The translations under genes and the position numbers were made by a program. A DNA stretch of 64,000 bases. Origin: Verrucomicrobiota bacterium. GTDB lineage: Bacteria > Verrucomicrobiota > Verrucomicrobiia > Opitutales > Opitutaceae. Below the pieces are notes generated by a model. It had not been told where the DNA came from. It saw nothing but the letters and a program-made list of their open reading frames with translations, and did not search any database. Shown here piece after piece: positions 16,331 to 24,872 of the stretch (positions are counted from its first letter, which is position 1; the number at the start of each line of letters is the position of its first letter). The stretch covers positions 1 to 64,000 of the forward strand of contig JAEYUW010000036.1 in NCBI GenBank assembly GCA_023432225.1, given 5' to 3'.

Positions 16331-17926
16331 TCACGGCAGCGCGCGGTAACGGAAATTGCGGAAGCGCACTTCGCCGGTGCCGGCGGCGAACAGCGCCGGA
16401 CGCAGGCTGAGGAAGCCACCGCCCACGTTGTGGTGATAGCCGGAGACCTCGTATTGCATCCAGTGCCGCGTCCACTGCTGACCGTCGGCGCTGTGCCACA
16501 CCGTGACGATGTGGCGATTGTTGCGCAGCCGCAGGAAATAGTGGCGACCGGTGCCGGCAGGCTTGTCGAACTTCGACGTCTCGCCGCGCAGGAACTCGAG
16601 CAGGTTCGCATCGGACATCCCGATCCCCGCGAACAGCCGCTCGTGATAGAACACCAGCAATCCCGCCGACGCGCCTGCATCGGCGTCGATCTCGACTTCG
16701 ATCTCGTAGGATTGATCGCCTGTCACAAGCGTAAGCGGCGGGCTGTCCTTCGGTCCCGTGCCGGCGGCCTTGAGGACGAGCGCACCTTGGTCGAAGCGAT
16801 AGCGCTGACCGATGTCGCCTGACTGGCGGAAAAACGCCCACTGCGGTCCGAGTTTCGGGCCGGCGAAATCATCGGACAAAGCGAGGCCGTGCGGCACCTC
16901 GGTGCCGCCGGCGGGTTTCGGCAACGGTGCGGCGACATCAGCGCCGGTCGCTTTCACCCAACCGTCGGCGGTCCACTCGACGGGCTCGAGCAAGGTCTGG
17001 CGGCCGAGGTTGTAGTAGCCGTTTTCGTAGGCGTGATAGACGAGATACCAGTGCTTCGCGTCCGGTCCCTCGACGAGCGTGGCGTGGCCGCGCGACCACC
17101 ATTTTTCGACGCCGGAGGCGGTGCGCACGATGGGATTGTAGGGCGAGTTTTCCCACGGGCCGTCGATGGATTTCGAACGCGCCATGATCACCATGTGGCT
17201 CGTCGGCGGGCCGGAGGTGCCGCCTTCCGCGAGCACCATGTAGTAATACTCACCGCGGCGCAGAATCTTCGGTCCCTCCTGCGCGAAGACTTCGACGTCC
17301 CACTCCTGGGGATATTTCCAACCGTCGTAGACCTTCACGGCCGGCCCGGTGGCGCTAAGACCGTCGTCCGCCAGCGGCACGCGATAGCCCGCGCTCATGA
17401 AGAGATAGCGTTTCCCGTCGGCGCCGACCGCGTGGCCGGGATCGATGTTGCCGATCTTCAGATCGACCGGATCGCTCCACGGGCCGCGGATGTCGTCGGC
17501 GTGCACGACCATGTTGGTCAGGCCGCCGGGGATGAGCACGGGAAAGTAGATGTAGAACCGGCCTTCGTGCTGAATCAGGTCCGGCGCCCACACGGTGCCG
17601 ACGTATTGGTTCAGCGCCGAGCCGATGCGCTCCCAGTTCACCAAGTCGCGCGAATGCCACAGCACCAACCCCGGCGTGTAGTCGAACGACGAGTGCACCA
17701 TGTAGTAGTCGCTGCCGACTTTCAGCACCGACGGATCGGGACGATCGCCGGCCATGACGGGATTCAGGAACGCGCCGTTGCCGAGGTCGGCCTGGCGTTG
17801 TCCTTCAATGCCGCGCGCCCAAGCGGAGTCGGCGGGCGAGGCGAGTCCCGGGGCGGAACGCGCGGTGGGAGTGATTGCGCCGAGCATGAGAGGAAGAAGA
17901 AGGAGCAAGGCGCTTCGATGATGCAT
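16331..17926 (-). CDS. GH43 beta-xylosidase/alpha-L-arabinofuranosidase, secreted
   Basis: A 531-residue protein with a signal peptide (MHHRSALLLLLPLMLGAITP) and a five-bladed propeller. The catalytic base is Asp64 in GDRPDPSVL, the pKa-modulating Asp is in NIDPGHAV (about 163), and the acid is Glu in EGPKILRRGEYYY (about 217). The last roughly 180 residues form a concanavalin-like C-terminal domain (KLGPQWAFFRQSG... GRHYFLRLRNN). It follows GH2 by 23 bp and precedes the symporter by 28 bp, so it is part of a tight operon. Removal of arabinose or xylose from xyloglucan or xylan side chains is the likely role; the exact specificity is not fixed by the motifs. Confidence 0.9.
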   Translation of the reverse strand: MHHRSALLLLLPLMLGAITPTARSAPGLASPADSAWARGIEGQRQADLGNGAFLNPVMAGDRPDPSVLKVGSDYYMVHSSFDYTPGLVLWHSRDLVNWERIGSALNQYVGTVWAPDLIQHEGRFYIYFPVLIPGGLTNMVVHADDIRGPWSDPVDLKIGNIDPGHAVGADGKRYLFMSAGYRVPLADDGLSATGPAVKVYDGWKYPQEWDVEVFAQEGPKILRRGEYYYMVLAEGGTSGPPTSHMVIMARSKSIDGPWENSPYNPIVRTASGVEKWWSRGHATLVEGPDAKHWYLVYHAYENGYYNLGRQTLLEPVEWTADGWVKATGADVAAPLPKPAGGTEVPHGLALSDDFAGPKLGPQWAFFRQSGDIGQRYRFDQGALVLKAAGTGPKDSPPLTLVTGDQSYEIEVEIDADAGASAGLLVFYHERLFAGIGMSDANLLEFLRGETSKFDKPAGTGRHYFLRLRNNRHIVTVWHSADGQQWTRHWMQYEVSGYHHNVGGGFLSLRPALFAAGTGEVRFRNFRYRALP

Positions 17927-17949
17927 AGGGCGACAGTGAAGGCGGATGG

Positions 17950-20364
17950 TCAGTGCGCCGGCACGGTGCTCTTAGCGGCGGCGAGGCCGTCCGACTCGGC
18001 GCGGAGCGTGAGGGCGGCGCCGTCGCGTGGCGCTTGCACGATCACCTGCGCGTAACCGTTGAAGAGGCTGCGTTCGCTCGCGCGGTCGGCTTCGTGCGAG
18101 CCGGGGTCGCCGTTGCCGACACCGAGGATGCGTCCGCCGGTCACCGTGAACTTCACGAGATTGTTCGCGACGGGCACATGGCGGCCTTGGGCGTCGACGG
18201 ACGAAACGGCGAACATGATCACGTCGCCGCCGACGGGCGCGTTCGTGCCGGTGCGCAGCGTCGTGCGGTCCGGCGTGAGCACGAGCTTCGCCGGCGCACC
18301 GGTCGTTTCGACGCGCGTGGTCTGCACGACTTGTCCGCCGCGATAGCCGCGGGCTTCAAGCACGCCGGGTTGATAGACGACGGCCCAATCGAGGTGGCTG
18401 TTGCGCGGCATGTCTTTTTTGCCGAGCGAAACGCCGTTGAGGAAGAGTTCGACGGCCTCGTGGTTGCTGTAGCACGTGACCTTCAGCTCCTGGCCGACTC
18501 GGTCCGGCCAGTTCCAATGCGGCGCCACGTGCAGCACGGGCTGCTCGGTCCACCACGATTGCAGGTAATAGAAGCTGTCCTTCGGGAAACCGCAGGTGTC
18601 GAGGATGCCGAATTGCGTGCTGTGCGTGGGCCAGGAGAGCGGCGTGGACTCGCCACGGTAGTCGAAGCCGGTCCAGAAGAAGATGCCCGCGAGGAACGGG
18701 CGCGCGGCGTAGTAGTTCCAGCCCTTCTCGCAATTGCCGCCGGTGTCGCCCTTTTCCATCGGCGCGAGGTGGCCGCGCGCCTTGTCGTCGAAATAGATGC
18801 CGCGCGTGCCTTGCGTCGTCGTTTCCTCGGTGCCGACGCCGGGCTGGTGCGGGAACTCGGCGTGCTGTTTATCGGGATTGGATTGGTTGATGTAGTTGTA
18901 GCCGACGACGTCGGTCGTCGTGGAGCTGCCGCCCCAGCCGCCGCTGATCGCGACGATGCTGCGGCGCGTGGGATCGAGGCGGCGCGCGTGCGCTTGCATC
19001 GTCGCGGTGAGGCGCGCGCCGAGGATGTTGCCTTCGATGCGCCACTCTTCATTGCCGACGGACCAGAGGATGACGCTCGGGTGATTGCGGTCGCGGCGGA
19101 TCATGGTTTCGAGCGCACCGAGTTGGTCGGGGCTCGCGCCCATGAGACGGTTTTCGTCGATGACGAGGAAGCCGAGGCGGTCGCACGCGTCGAGAAACGC
19201 CGGGCTCGGCGGCTCGTGCGAGGTGCGGATGGCGTTGCAACCCATCTCGCGCAGGCGGCGGAGGCGAAACTCCGCGAGCGCGTCCGGCACCGCGACGCCG
19301 ACGCCGGCGTGGTCCTGGTGGAGATTCACGCCCTTCAACTTCACGTGCTGGCCGTTGAGGAAGAAGCCTTGGTTCGGGTCGAAGCGGATCGTGCGGATGC
19401 CGAAGGGCGTTTCGTAACGATCGATCGTCGCGCCGGCAGCATCGCGCACGAGCGTGACGAGTTTGTGCAGCGCCGGCGTTTCAACCGACCAGAGTTGCGG
19501 CTGTGCGACGGCCAGCGTGCAGACGATTTCCTGCTGCGCGCCGGCGTCGATCTTCGTCGTGGCGCTGAGGAAAGTGGCGGCGGTGCTGCCGTCGGGGCGC
19601 TGCACAATTTGCTCGAGCTGGAACTCCGTCGTCGTGGCGCCGGAGTTGACGATCGTGGCGCGCGCCGTGACGTCGGCGGCCCCGTCGGCGCGCACGTCCG
19701 TTGTGACGAACGTGCCCCAATGCCCCACGTGCACCGGCGCGGTTTTCGTGAGCCAGACGTGGCGATGGATGCCGGCGCCCTCGTAATACCAGCCTTCCTC
19801 GAGCGTGACATCGAGGCGCACGGCGACGACGTTCTCGCCGCCGTAGTTCAGGTAGTCGGTGATGTCGTAGCGGAAGCTCGTCGAGCCGCGGTGCTCGCGG
19901 CCGAGGTAGAAGCCGTTGACGAACACGACGGAGTCGCGGTGCGCGCCGTCGAACTCGAGGGCGATGCGCCGGCCGAGATCGCTCGCGGGAATCGTGAAGC
20001 TCTTCCGATACCAGCCGACGCTGCGCTCGGGGAAATTGCGCCCGATGGCCTTGTAGCCGTGGCTGTGGCTGCCCTTGCCGTCGAACGGCGCCTCGACCGC
20101 CCAGTCGTGCGGTAGATCGAGCTCGCGCCACGCGCTGGCGTCGAACTTCGGGTCCGCGGGTCCGTCGCCGAAGCCGGCCTTGGCCAGATAGGAGAAGTAG
20201 CCGGTGCCGTGGTTGAAGTCCTTCGCCGCTTCGGACGGATGACCGAAGGCGAAGCGCCAGCCGGCGTTGAAGTTCAGGCGTTCACGGGGCGCGAAATTGT
20301 CCGCGGAGAATGCGGTCGCGCCGCAGAGCGCGGCGGCCAGCACCGAAAAGAGCAGTCGCTTCAT
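17950..20364 (-). CDS. GH2 beta-galactosidase with DUF4982-type C-terminus, secreted
   Basis: An 804-residue protein with signal peptide MKRLLFSVLAAALCGATAFS. Domains in order are a jelly-roll sugar-binding domain (LPHDWAVEAPF, VGWYRKSFTIP), an Ig-like domain, and a TIM barrel with the acid/base Glu in WSVGNEEW (about 435) and the nucleophile Glu in GFDYRGE (about 569). A DUF4982-like domain (ELKVTCYSNHEAVELFLNG) and an Ig-like end (VKFTVTGGRILGVGNGDPG) follow. It is the first gene of the GH2-GH43-symporter-GH94 operon. Removing beta-galactose from xyloglucan side chains fits the neighbours. The leader is CCTCCCCCATTCCCC before ATG. Confidence 0.93.
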   Translation of the reverse strand: MKRLLFSVLAAALCGATAFSADNFAPRERLNFNAGWRFAFGHPSEAAKDFNHGTGYFSYLAKAGFGDGPADPKFDASAWRELDLPHDWAVEAPFDGKGSHSHGYKAIGRNFPERSVGWYRKSFTIPASDLGRRIALEFDGAHRDSVVFVNGFYLGREHRGSTSFRYDITDYLNYGGENVVAVRLDVTLEEGWYYEGAGIHRHVWLTKTAPVHVGHWGTFVTTDVRADGAADVTARATIVNSGATTTEFQLEQIVQRPDGSTAATFLSATTKIDAGAQQEIVCTLAVAQPQLWSVETPALHKLVTLVRDAAGATIDRYETPFGIRTIRFDPNQGFFLNGQHVKLKGVNLHQDHAGVGVAVPDALAEFRLRRLREMGCNAIRTSHEPPSPAFLDACDRLGFLVIDENRLMGASPDQLGALETMIRRDRNHPSVILWSVGNEEWRIEGNILGARLTATMQAHARRLDPTRRSIVAISGGWGGSSTTTDVVGYNYINQSNPDKQHAEFPHQPGVGTEETTTQGTRGIYFDDKARGHLAPMEKGDTGGNCEKGWNYYAARPFLAGIFFWTGFDYRGESTPLSWPTHSTQFGILDTCGFPKDSFYYLQSWWTEQPVLHVAPHWNWPDRVGQELKVTCYSNHEAVELFLNGVSLGKKDMPRNSHLDWAVVYQPGVLEARGYRGGQVVQTTRVETTGAPAKLVLTPDRTTLRTGTNAPVGGDVIMFAVSSVDAQGRHVPVANNLVKFTVTGGRILGVGNGDPGSHEADRASERSLFNGYAQVIVQAPRDGAALTLRAESDGLAAAKSTVPAH

Positions 20365-20432
20365 GGGGAATGGGGGAGGGCTTTACCGCGCGTATCCGCT
20401 CTCTCGTTTGTGAGCGAGGTGCGCGAAGCGCG

Positions 20433-20480
20433 CCGTGGCGATCCAGGGGATGGCTTCGTCGCTGCGCTCCTCGCCATGAC
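20433..20480. repeat. Partial TGTCATCGCGAG-type repeat
   Basis: CGTGGCGATCCAGGGGATGGCTTCGTCGC... ending CTCGCCATGAC in pieces: one half of the element at 4142 and 11944. It lies in the 255-bp divergent region between GH2 and GH1 (20365-20619). Confidence 0.6.
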
Positions 20481-20619
20481 GGGTGAGTCAAAGGCGCGTC
20501 GGTCGCGCGAAACGTGGAAGAAGCCCGCAAAAAGGGCAAGTTTTTCGTTAAATCATCCTTCCCAAACGACTTTTTCGGCCCATGTTGACGTTTTTCTCTC
20601 ACCCTCGTCCCCTCTCTCC

Positions 20620-21978
20620 ATGCTGCCCGCCGCTCCGAGTGCCTCCGCCTTTCCTGCCGCCTTCGTCTGGGGCGTCGCCACCGCCGCGCCGCAAATCGAA
20701 GGCGCGGCCCAGGAAGACGGGAAGGGCGAGTCGGTGTGGGATCGCTTCTCGCGCGTCCCGGGCAAAACCCACAACGGCGACACGCTCGATGTGGCGTGCG
20801 ATCACTATCACCGGTTCGCCGAGGATTTCGCGCTGATGCGCTCGCTCGGCATCCGCAACTACCGCCTGTCGCTCGCGTGGCCGCGCATCTTCCCGCAGGG
20901 TGACGGCGAGGTGAACCGCGCCGGGCTCGGTTTTTATCATCGGCTATTTGCCGCGATGAAAGCGAACGGCATCACCCCGTGGGTGACGCTGTTTCACTGG
21001 GACTTGCCGCAGGCGCTCGAGGATCGCGGCGGGTGGGCGAGTCGCGTGACGGTGGAGGCGTTCGCGCGCTACGCCGACACGGTGGTGCGCGAGTTCGCCG
21101 GCGACGTGAAGCACTGGATCACTTTGAACGAGATCCGCTGCTTCACGCAGTTCGGCTACGATTTCTGCCGCAAGGCGCCGGGACGGAGGCTGCCACCGGC
21201 CGAGGTAAACCAGACTTACCATCACGCGCTGCTGTGCCACGGCCACGCGGTGCGTGCGGTGCGGCAATTCGGCGGACCCGGCGCGCAGGTAGGCCTCACG
21301 GACAACAGCGATATCTGCATGCCCGTGACCGAAACTGAGGCCGACATCGCGGCGGCGCGGACGTGGTTCGCGCGGAGCAACGCGCACCTGCTCGGCGTGA
21401 TCTACACCGGCAGCTACTCGGCGGAATATCTCGCTCGTTGCGGTGCGGACGCGCCCCGCGTGCAGGACGGCGATCTGGCGCTCATCAGTGCGCCGACGGA
21501 TTTTCTCGGGCTGAATCTCTACACCGGCACCTTCGTGCGGGCCGGACGCGATGGCGCGCCGGAGGAAATTCCGCTGCCGACCAGTTACCCGCGAGCCGAC
21601 AGTGCGTGGCTGAACCTGACGCCGCAAGTGATGTATTGGGGCACGCGGCTGGCGTTCGAGGTCTATGGCGCGCGGCCGATTTACATCACGGAGAACGGCT
21701 GCGGCTACACGCACGAGCCGGTGGTGAACGGCGAAGTGCTCGACCTGCACCGCCGCGACTATCTGCGCGGACACCTGCGCGAACTCGAGCGCGCGATCCG
21801 CGACGGCGTGCCGGTGACGGGCTATTTTCTCTGGTCGTTCATGGACAACTTCGAGTGGGAGGACGGCTACGCGCGGCGCTTCGGCATCGTGCACGTCGAC
21901 TACGCGACCCAGCAGCGCACGCCGAAGCTCTCCGCGCGTTACTACGCCGAAATCATCGCGCGTAATGCGATCGTGTAA
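20620..21978 (+). CDS. GH1 beta-glycosidase, NEI variant
   Basis: A 452-residue GH1 enzyme, probably cytoplasmic. FVWGVATAAPQIEGA and DHYHRFAEDFALMRSLG are diagnostic. The acid/base Glu lies in TLNEIRC, where nearly all GH1 enzymes have NEP, so this copy carries Ile for Pro next to the catalytic Glu. The nucleophile is intact in YITENGCG. FLWSFMDNFEWEDGY is conserved. The start at 20620 follows CCCCTCTCTCC; an open frame about 137 codons longer lies upstream without homologous sequence. The gene is divergent from the GH2 operon and followed after 49 bp by a small secreted protein. Confidence 0.92.
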   Translation: MLPAAPSASAFPAAFVWGVATAAPQIEGAAQEDGKGESVWDRFSRVPGKTHNGDTLDVACDHYHRFAEDFALMRSLGIRNYRLSLAWPRIFPQGDGEVNRAGLGFYHRLFAAMKANGITPWVTLFHWDLPQALEDRGGWASRVTVEAFARYADTVVREFAGDVKHWITLNEIRCFTQFGYDFCRKAPGRRLPPAEVNQTYHHALLCHGHAVRAVRQFGGPGAQVGLTDNSDICMPVTETEADIAAARTWFARSNAHLLGVIYTGSYSAEYLARCGADAPRVQDGDLALISAPTDFLGLNLYTGTFVRAGRDGAPEEIPLPTSYPRADSAWLNLTPQVMYWGTRLAFEVYGARPIYITENGCGYTHEPVVNGEVLDLHRRDYLRGHLRELERAIRDGVPVTGYFLWSFMDNFEWEDGYARRFGIVHVDYATQQRTPKLSARYYAEIIARNAIV

Positions 21979-22027
21979 GTGTCACCGAGGCTCGTCTTCG
22001 CGAGCCAGATCGAGAAACATGCGCGCC

Positions 22028-22510
22028 ATGAAGTTCGTTCTTTCGCTCGTGTTCGTCTGCGCGGTTTGGGCTCGCCTCGGGGCCGACCAGCCGCTGCACG
22101 TCGTCACGCTGAAGAATTGTGCGGAGTTCGAGTTGGTTTCGGCGCCGGCAAAGATTTCAGTCTATCCGATCTCGGACGCTATGAAACGCGTCACGACGAC
22201 CGGCAGTCGTCCAACGCTCGCCGCCGCATCCTATGATGTCGGTGTTACCGTGAAGACGGCGAACCCGAGCCAGGCGCTCCAGGCGCTCGTGCAGCAGGTT
22301 GCGGAGCAAACCGGTCGCAAGTTGGCGAAGTTCTTCGACACCCGGCTTTCCGCCATGAAGCCCGTGACGATGCTGATGGCGGTCGACGGCAATTCCGTCT
22401 GGTGCTTCGTGCTGACGCCGAAAGCGGAGCAGCCAGACACTTACTTGCTGAGTTGCGGTTACGTGATCGACGCGGAGCCGGCGGTGCCGCCCGGTCCGGC
22501 GCCGAAGTGA
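22028..22510 (+). CDS. Small secreted protein of unknown function
   Basis: About 160 residues with an N-terminal signal peptide (MKFVLSLVFVCAVWARLGA); a start three codons upstream at 22019 is possible. No known domain is recognised. The mature part is a compact sequence of alternating hydrophobic and charged residues with Cys in VTLKNCAEFEL, CFVLTP and LLSCGYV, so one or two disulphides are possible. It follows GH1 by 49 bp on the same strand and converges on GH74. Whether it belongs to the carbohydrate locus functionally cannot be decided. Confidence 0.7.
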   Translation: MKFVLSLVFVCAVWARLGADQPLHVVTLKNCAEFELVSAPAKISVYPISDAMKRVTTTGSRPTLAAASYDVGVTVKTANPSQALQALVQQVAEQTGRKLAKFFDTRLSAMKPVTMLMAVDGNSVWCFVLTPKAEQPDTYLLSCGYVIDAEPAVPPGPAPK

Positions 22511-22533
22511 TCGCGTGCAAAGGGGGCGTGTGA

Positions 22534-22590
22534 GGTGGAGCGCGTTGACCTCAACGCGCTCGGAACGGGTTGAGGTTAACCCGTTCCACC
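22534..22590. repeat. GTGGAACG-type double palindrome, copy 3
   Basis: GGTGGAGCGCGTTGACC with TCAACGCGCTC, then GAACGGGTTGAGG with TTAACCCGTTCCACC. It is almost the reverse arrangement of the copy at 1332-1388: the two inner palindromes are swapped. It lies between the convergent small secreted protein and GH74 and may act as a bidirectional terminator. Confidence 0.8.
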
Positions 22591-22603
22591 CAAGCCGCCG
22601 GCG

Positions 22604-24775
22604 CTACTTGGGCAGCGGTTCGCCGACGAAGATGCCGCGGCCGCTCGTGCCGAGATAGACGCGGCCGTGCACGCGTGGGTCGCCGGTGAGGCAGCGCAGC
22701 CAACCAAGGCGCAGGCGCGCGTCGTTCAGACGAATCCAGGTGGCTCCGCCATCGTCGCTGCGGAAGAACGCGTCTTCGCCGCGCACGGTGCCATCGAGAA
22801 AAACCGCGGCCTCGGATCGGCCCGGGGCAGGGGCACCGAAGCCCACTTGGCGCGCGGCGCTGACGCCGGCGAGCGGACGGAAGGTCTTCCCGCCGTCGCG
22901 CGAGACGAGCAGGGCCTCGTCGGACGGGAGCCAGAGACTGCCTTCGACGCCCGGTTCGGCGCGGAGTTTGCCGCTTTTGGACGGGAGCGAGCGCACGCGT
23001 TCGAAACTGACGCCGCCGTCCTCACTCGCATGGAGCGCGCCGGCCATCGGGTCGTAAATGTAGAAACGTGACGGGTTCACGCGATCGGCGACCGGGCCGT
23101 AGGACTCCCACGACGTCGTCGCGACGATGCTCGCGCGGCTTTCGTGCCACGTGGCGCCGCCGTCGGTCGAGTAGAACGGCTTGCCGCCCTTGGGTAGCCA
23201 GACGAGGCGCGTGCCATCGGCCGATAGCGCGGCGATGCCGGGTCCGTGCTTGGTCGCGGGCTCGGGCGCGGTGGCGAAGTTCTCCCACGTGGCGCCGCCA
23301 TCGCGCGAGAGCGCGCCGCGCGTCGGGCCCCAGTGCGTGCGCACCATCAGGTGTGGCGCGCGTTCGGCGAAGGCGATGCTGGGGTTGTGGCTGTGATGCG
23401 GTTGGAAAAAGCCGTTGGCTGGTGAGACGGCGAGGTTGTCGTGCCGGAATCCGCCGAGATCCGGCATCGCGCTGAGCAGCGGCGCGCCTTGCGGTGGGCT
23501 GATGAGTTCGTCGACGACGGTCTCTTCGAGACCCTTGTTGGGAAACATCCAGACGATCGGTTTCCCGGTGGCGACAGCGGCGTTGGCGCGGTCGGTGGCC
23601 CACACGCCGTAACCGGTAACGAACCACAGGCGCTCGGGGTGCGCGGGGTCGAGGGCGAGGTCGGTGATCCAATGCGGCTTGAGGTGCTTCGCGTAGGGCG
23701 CGCCGGCGGCGTTGAACTCCGAGTGAGCGAGCAGCGGCGTCCACGTCGTGCCGCTATCGGTGGAGCGGAAGATCTCGTCGCCCTTCGTCCAGCGATTGAG
23801 GGTGGAAACGTAGAGCGTGCCGGGACGACGCGGGTCGAGCGCGAGGCCGGCATATCCGAACGTGTCTTTCTGCGCGGCGTCCGGACGGGCCGGACTGATG
23901 TCTGTCCAACGCCCGTTGGCCGGTTCAAATTTCCACACGGCACCCGCGGTGACGCCGTTCGGCCCGAGGCCGTTGCCGCCTGCGAGGAAAACGACGCCTT
24001 GCGCGTCGATGGCGGCGTGGTGCCAGAGAATGCCGCGCGGCTGGCCGGCGACGGGAGCCCAGGTTTTGCCGCCGTCGGTGGAGCGGTGGAGCGTGTCCTT
24101 CGCGGCGTCGGCTGCGCCGGCGTAGATCACGGGGGTTGCGCGGCCGTCTTGCCCGCTCGTCGCATCGAAGAGCACGAACGTCGTGCCGCTCGGCGAGAAA
24201 CCGGGCACCTGCGCCCACGTGCGTCCGGCGTCGCGACTCCGCCAGAGGCCGTCTTGATTGGTGCCGAGCAACAAGTGTCGGCCATCGTGCGGATCGACCT
24301 GCAGGCGCTCGCCGGTGCCGCGGCCGTCCTGATTGCCGCCGAGCTTGAACGGCAGCTCGGCAATCTCCCACGTCGCGCCGCGATCGCTGGAACTCAGCAC
24401 TGCGGCCGTGCGGGCCCACTCCGCGAAATACGCGCCGCAGGCGACGTAGACTTTCGCCGGATCGCGCGGGTCGAGCGCCAAGCTGAGGACGGCGAAGAGA
24501 TCGTTGTGCGCGCGGTCGAAACTGTCGTTGAGCGGCAACCAGGCGCGGCGCGCCGCGTCCCAGCGGAAAGCGCCGCCGACGTCGGTGCGCGCGTAGAGCA
24601 GATCCGCTTCTCGCGGATGAAACGTCAGGCCGGTGACGTAGCCGCCGCCGCGCACAGCGACGTTGCGCCATGCGTAGGGCGCGGAAGGCACGGCCGCGGG
24701 CGCGACCAGGGAACTACCAACCAACAGCACACTCGCCGACAGCGCGGCGAACCAGGAGCAGCGTAGAGCACACAT
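22604..24775 (-). CDS. GH74 endo-xyloglucanase, secreted
   Basis: Inverting beta-1,4-glucanase on xyloglucan, 723 residues, with a signal peptide of about 27 residues. It has two seven-bladed propellers, seen as repeated BNR-like SSDRGATWE, RSRDAGRTWA, RSTDGGKTWA, RSTDSGTTWT, YSTDGGATWHE and RSDDGGATWIR motifs. The N-terminal block GGGYVTGLTFHP...YARTDVGGAFRWD holds the catalytic Asp65; the second catalytic Asp is in MPDLGGFRHDN near residue 440. It is divergent from the GH31 alpha-xylosidase gene (97 bp between starts), a classical pairing: GH74 yields xylogluco-oligosaccharides and GH31 removes their xylose. No carbohydrate-binding module is seen. Confidence 0.92.
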   Translation of the reverse strand: MCALRCSWFAALSASVLLVGSSLVAPAAVPSAPYAWRNVAVRGGGYVTGLTFHPREADLLYARTDVGGAFRWDAARRAWLPLNDSFDRAHNDLFAVLSLALDPRDPAKVYVACGAYFAEWARTAAVLSSSDRGATWEIAELPFKLGGNQDGRGTGERLQVDPHDGRHLLLGTNQDGLWRSRDAGRTWAQVPGFSPSGTTFVLFDATSGQDGRATPVIYAGAADAAKDTLHRSTDGGKTWAPVAGQPRGILWHHAAIDAQGVVFLAGGNGLGPNGVTAGAVWKFEPANGRWTDISPARPDAAQKDTFGYAGLALDPRRPGTLYVSTLNRWTKGDEIFRSTDSGTTWTPLLAHSEFNAAGAPYAKHLKPHWITDLALDPAHPERLWFVTGYGVWATDRANAAVATGKPIVWMFPNKGLEETVVDELISPPQGAPLLSAMPDLGGFRHDNLAVSPANGFFQPHHSHNPSIAFAERAPHLMVRTHWGPTRGALSRDGGATWENFATAPEPATKHGPGIAALSADGTRLVWLPKGGKPFYSTDGGATWHESRASIVATTSWESYGPVADRVNPSRFYIYDPMAGALHASEDGGVSFERVRSLPSKSGKLRAEPGVEGSLWLPSDEALLVSRDGGKTFRPLAGVSAARQVGFGAPAPGRSEAAVFLDGTVRGEDAFFRSDDGGATWIRLNDARLRLGWLRCLTGDPRVHGRVYLGTSGRGIFVGEPLPK

Positions 24776-24872
24776 CGGGGGCGGGGGACGGGCCGATTGA
24801 GAGGAAATTTCGGGTTGCCTTGCAAGATTTAACGCTACATCACACCCACTCCCGCTCTATTTTGCCCCTGCC

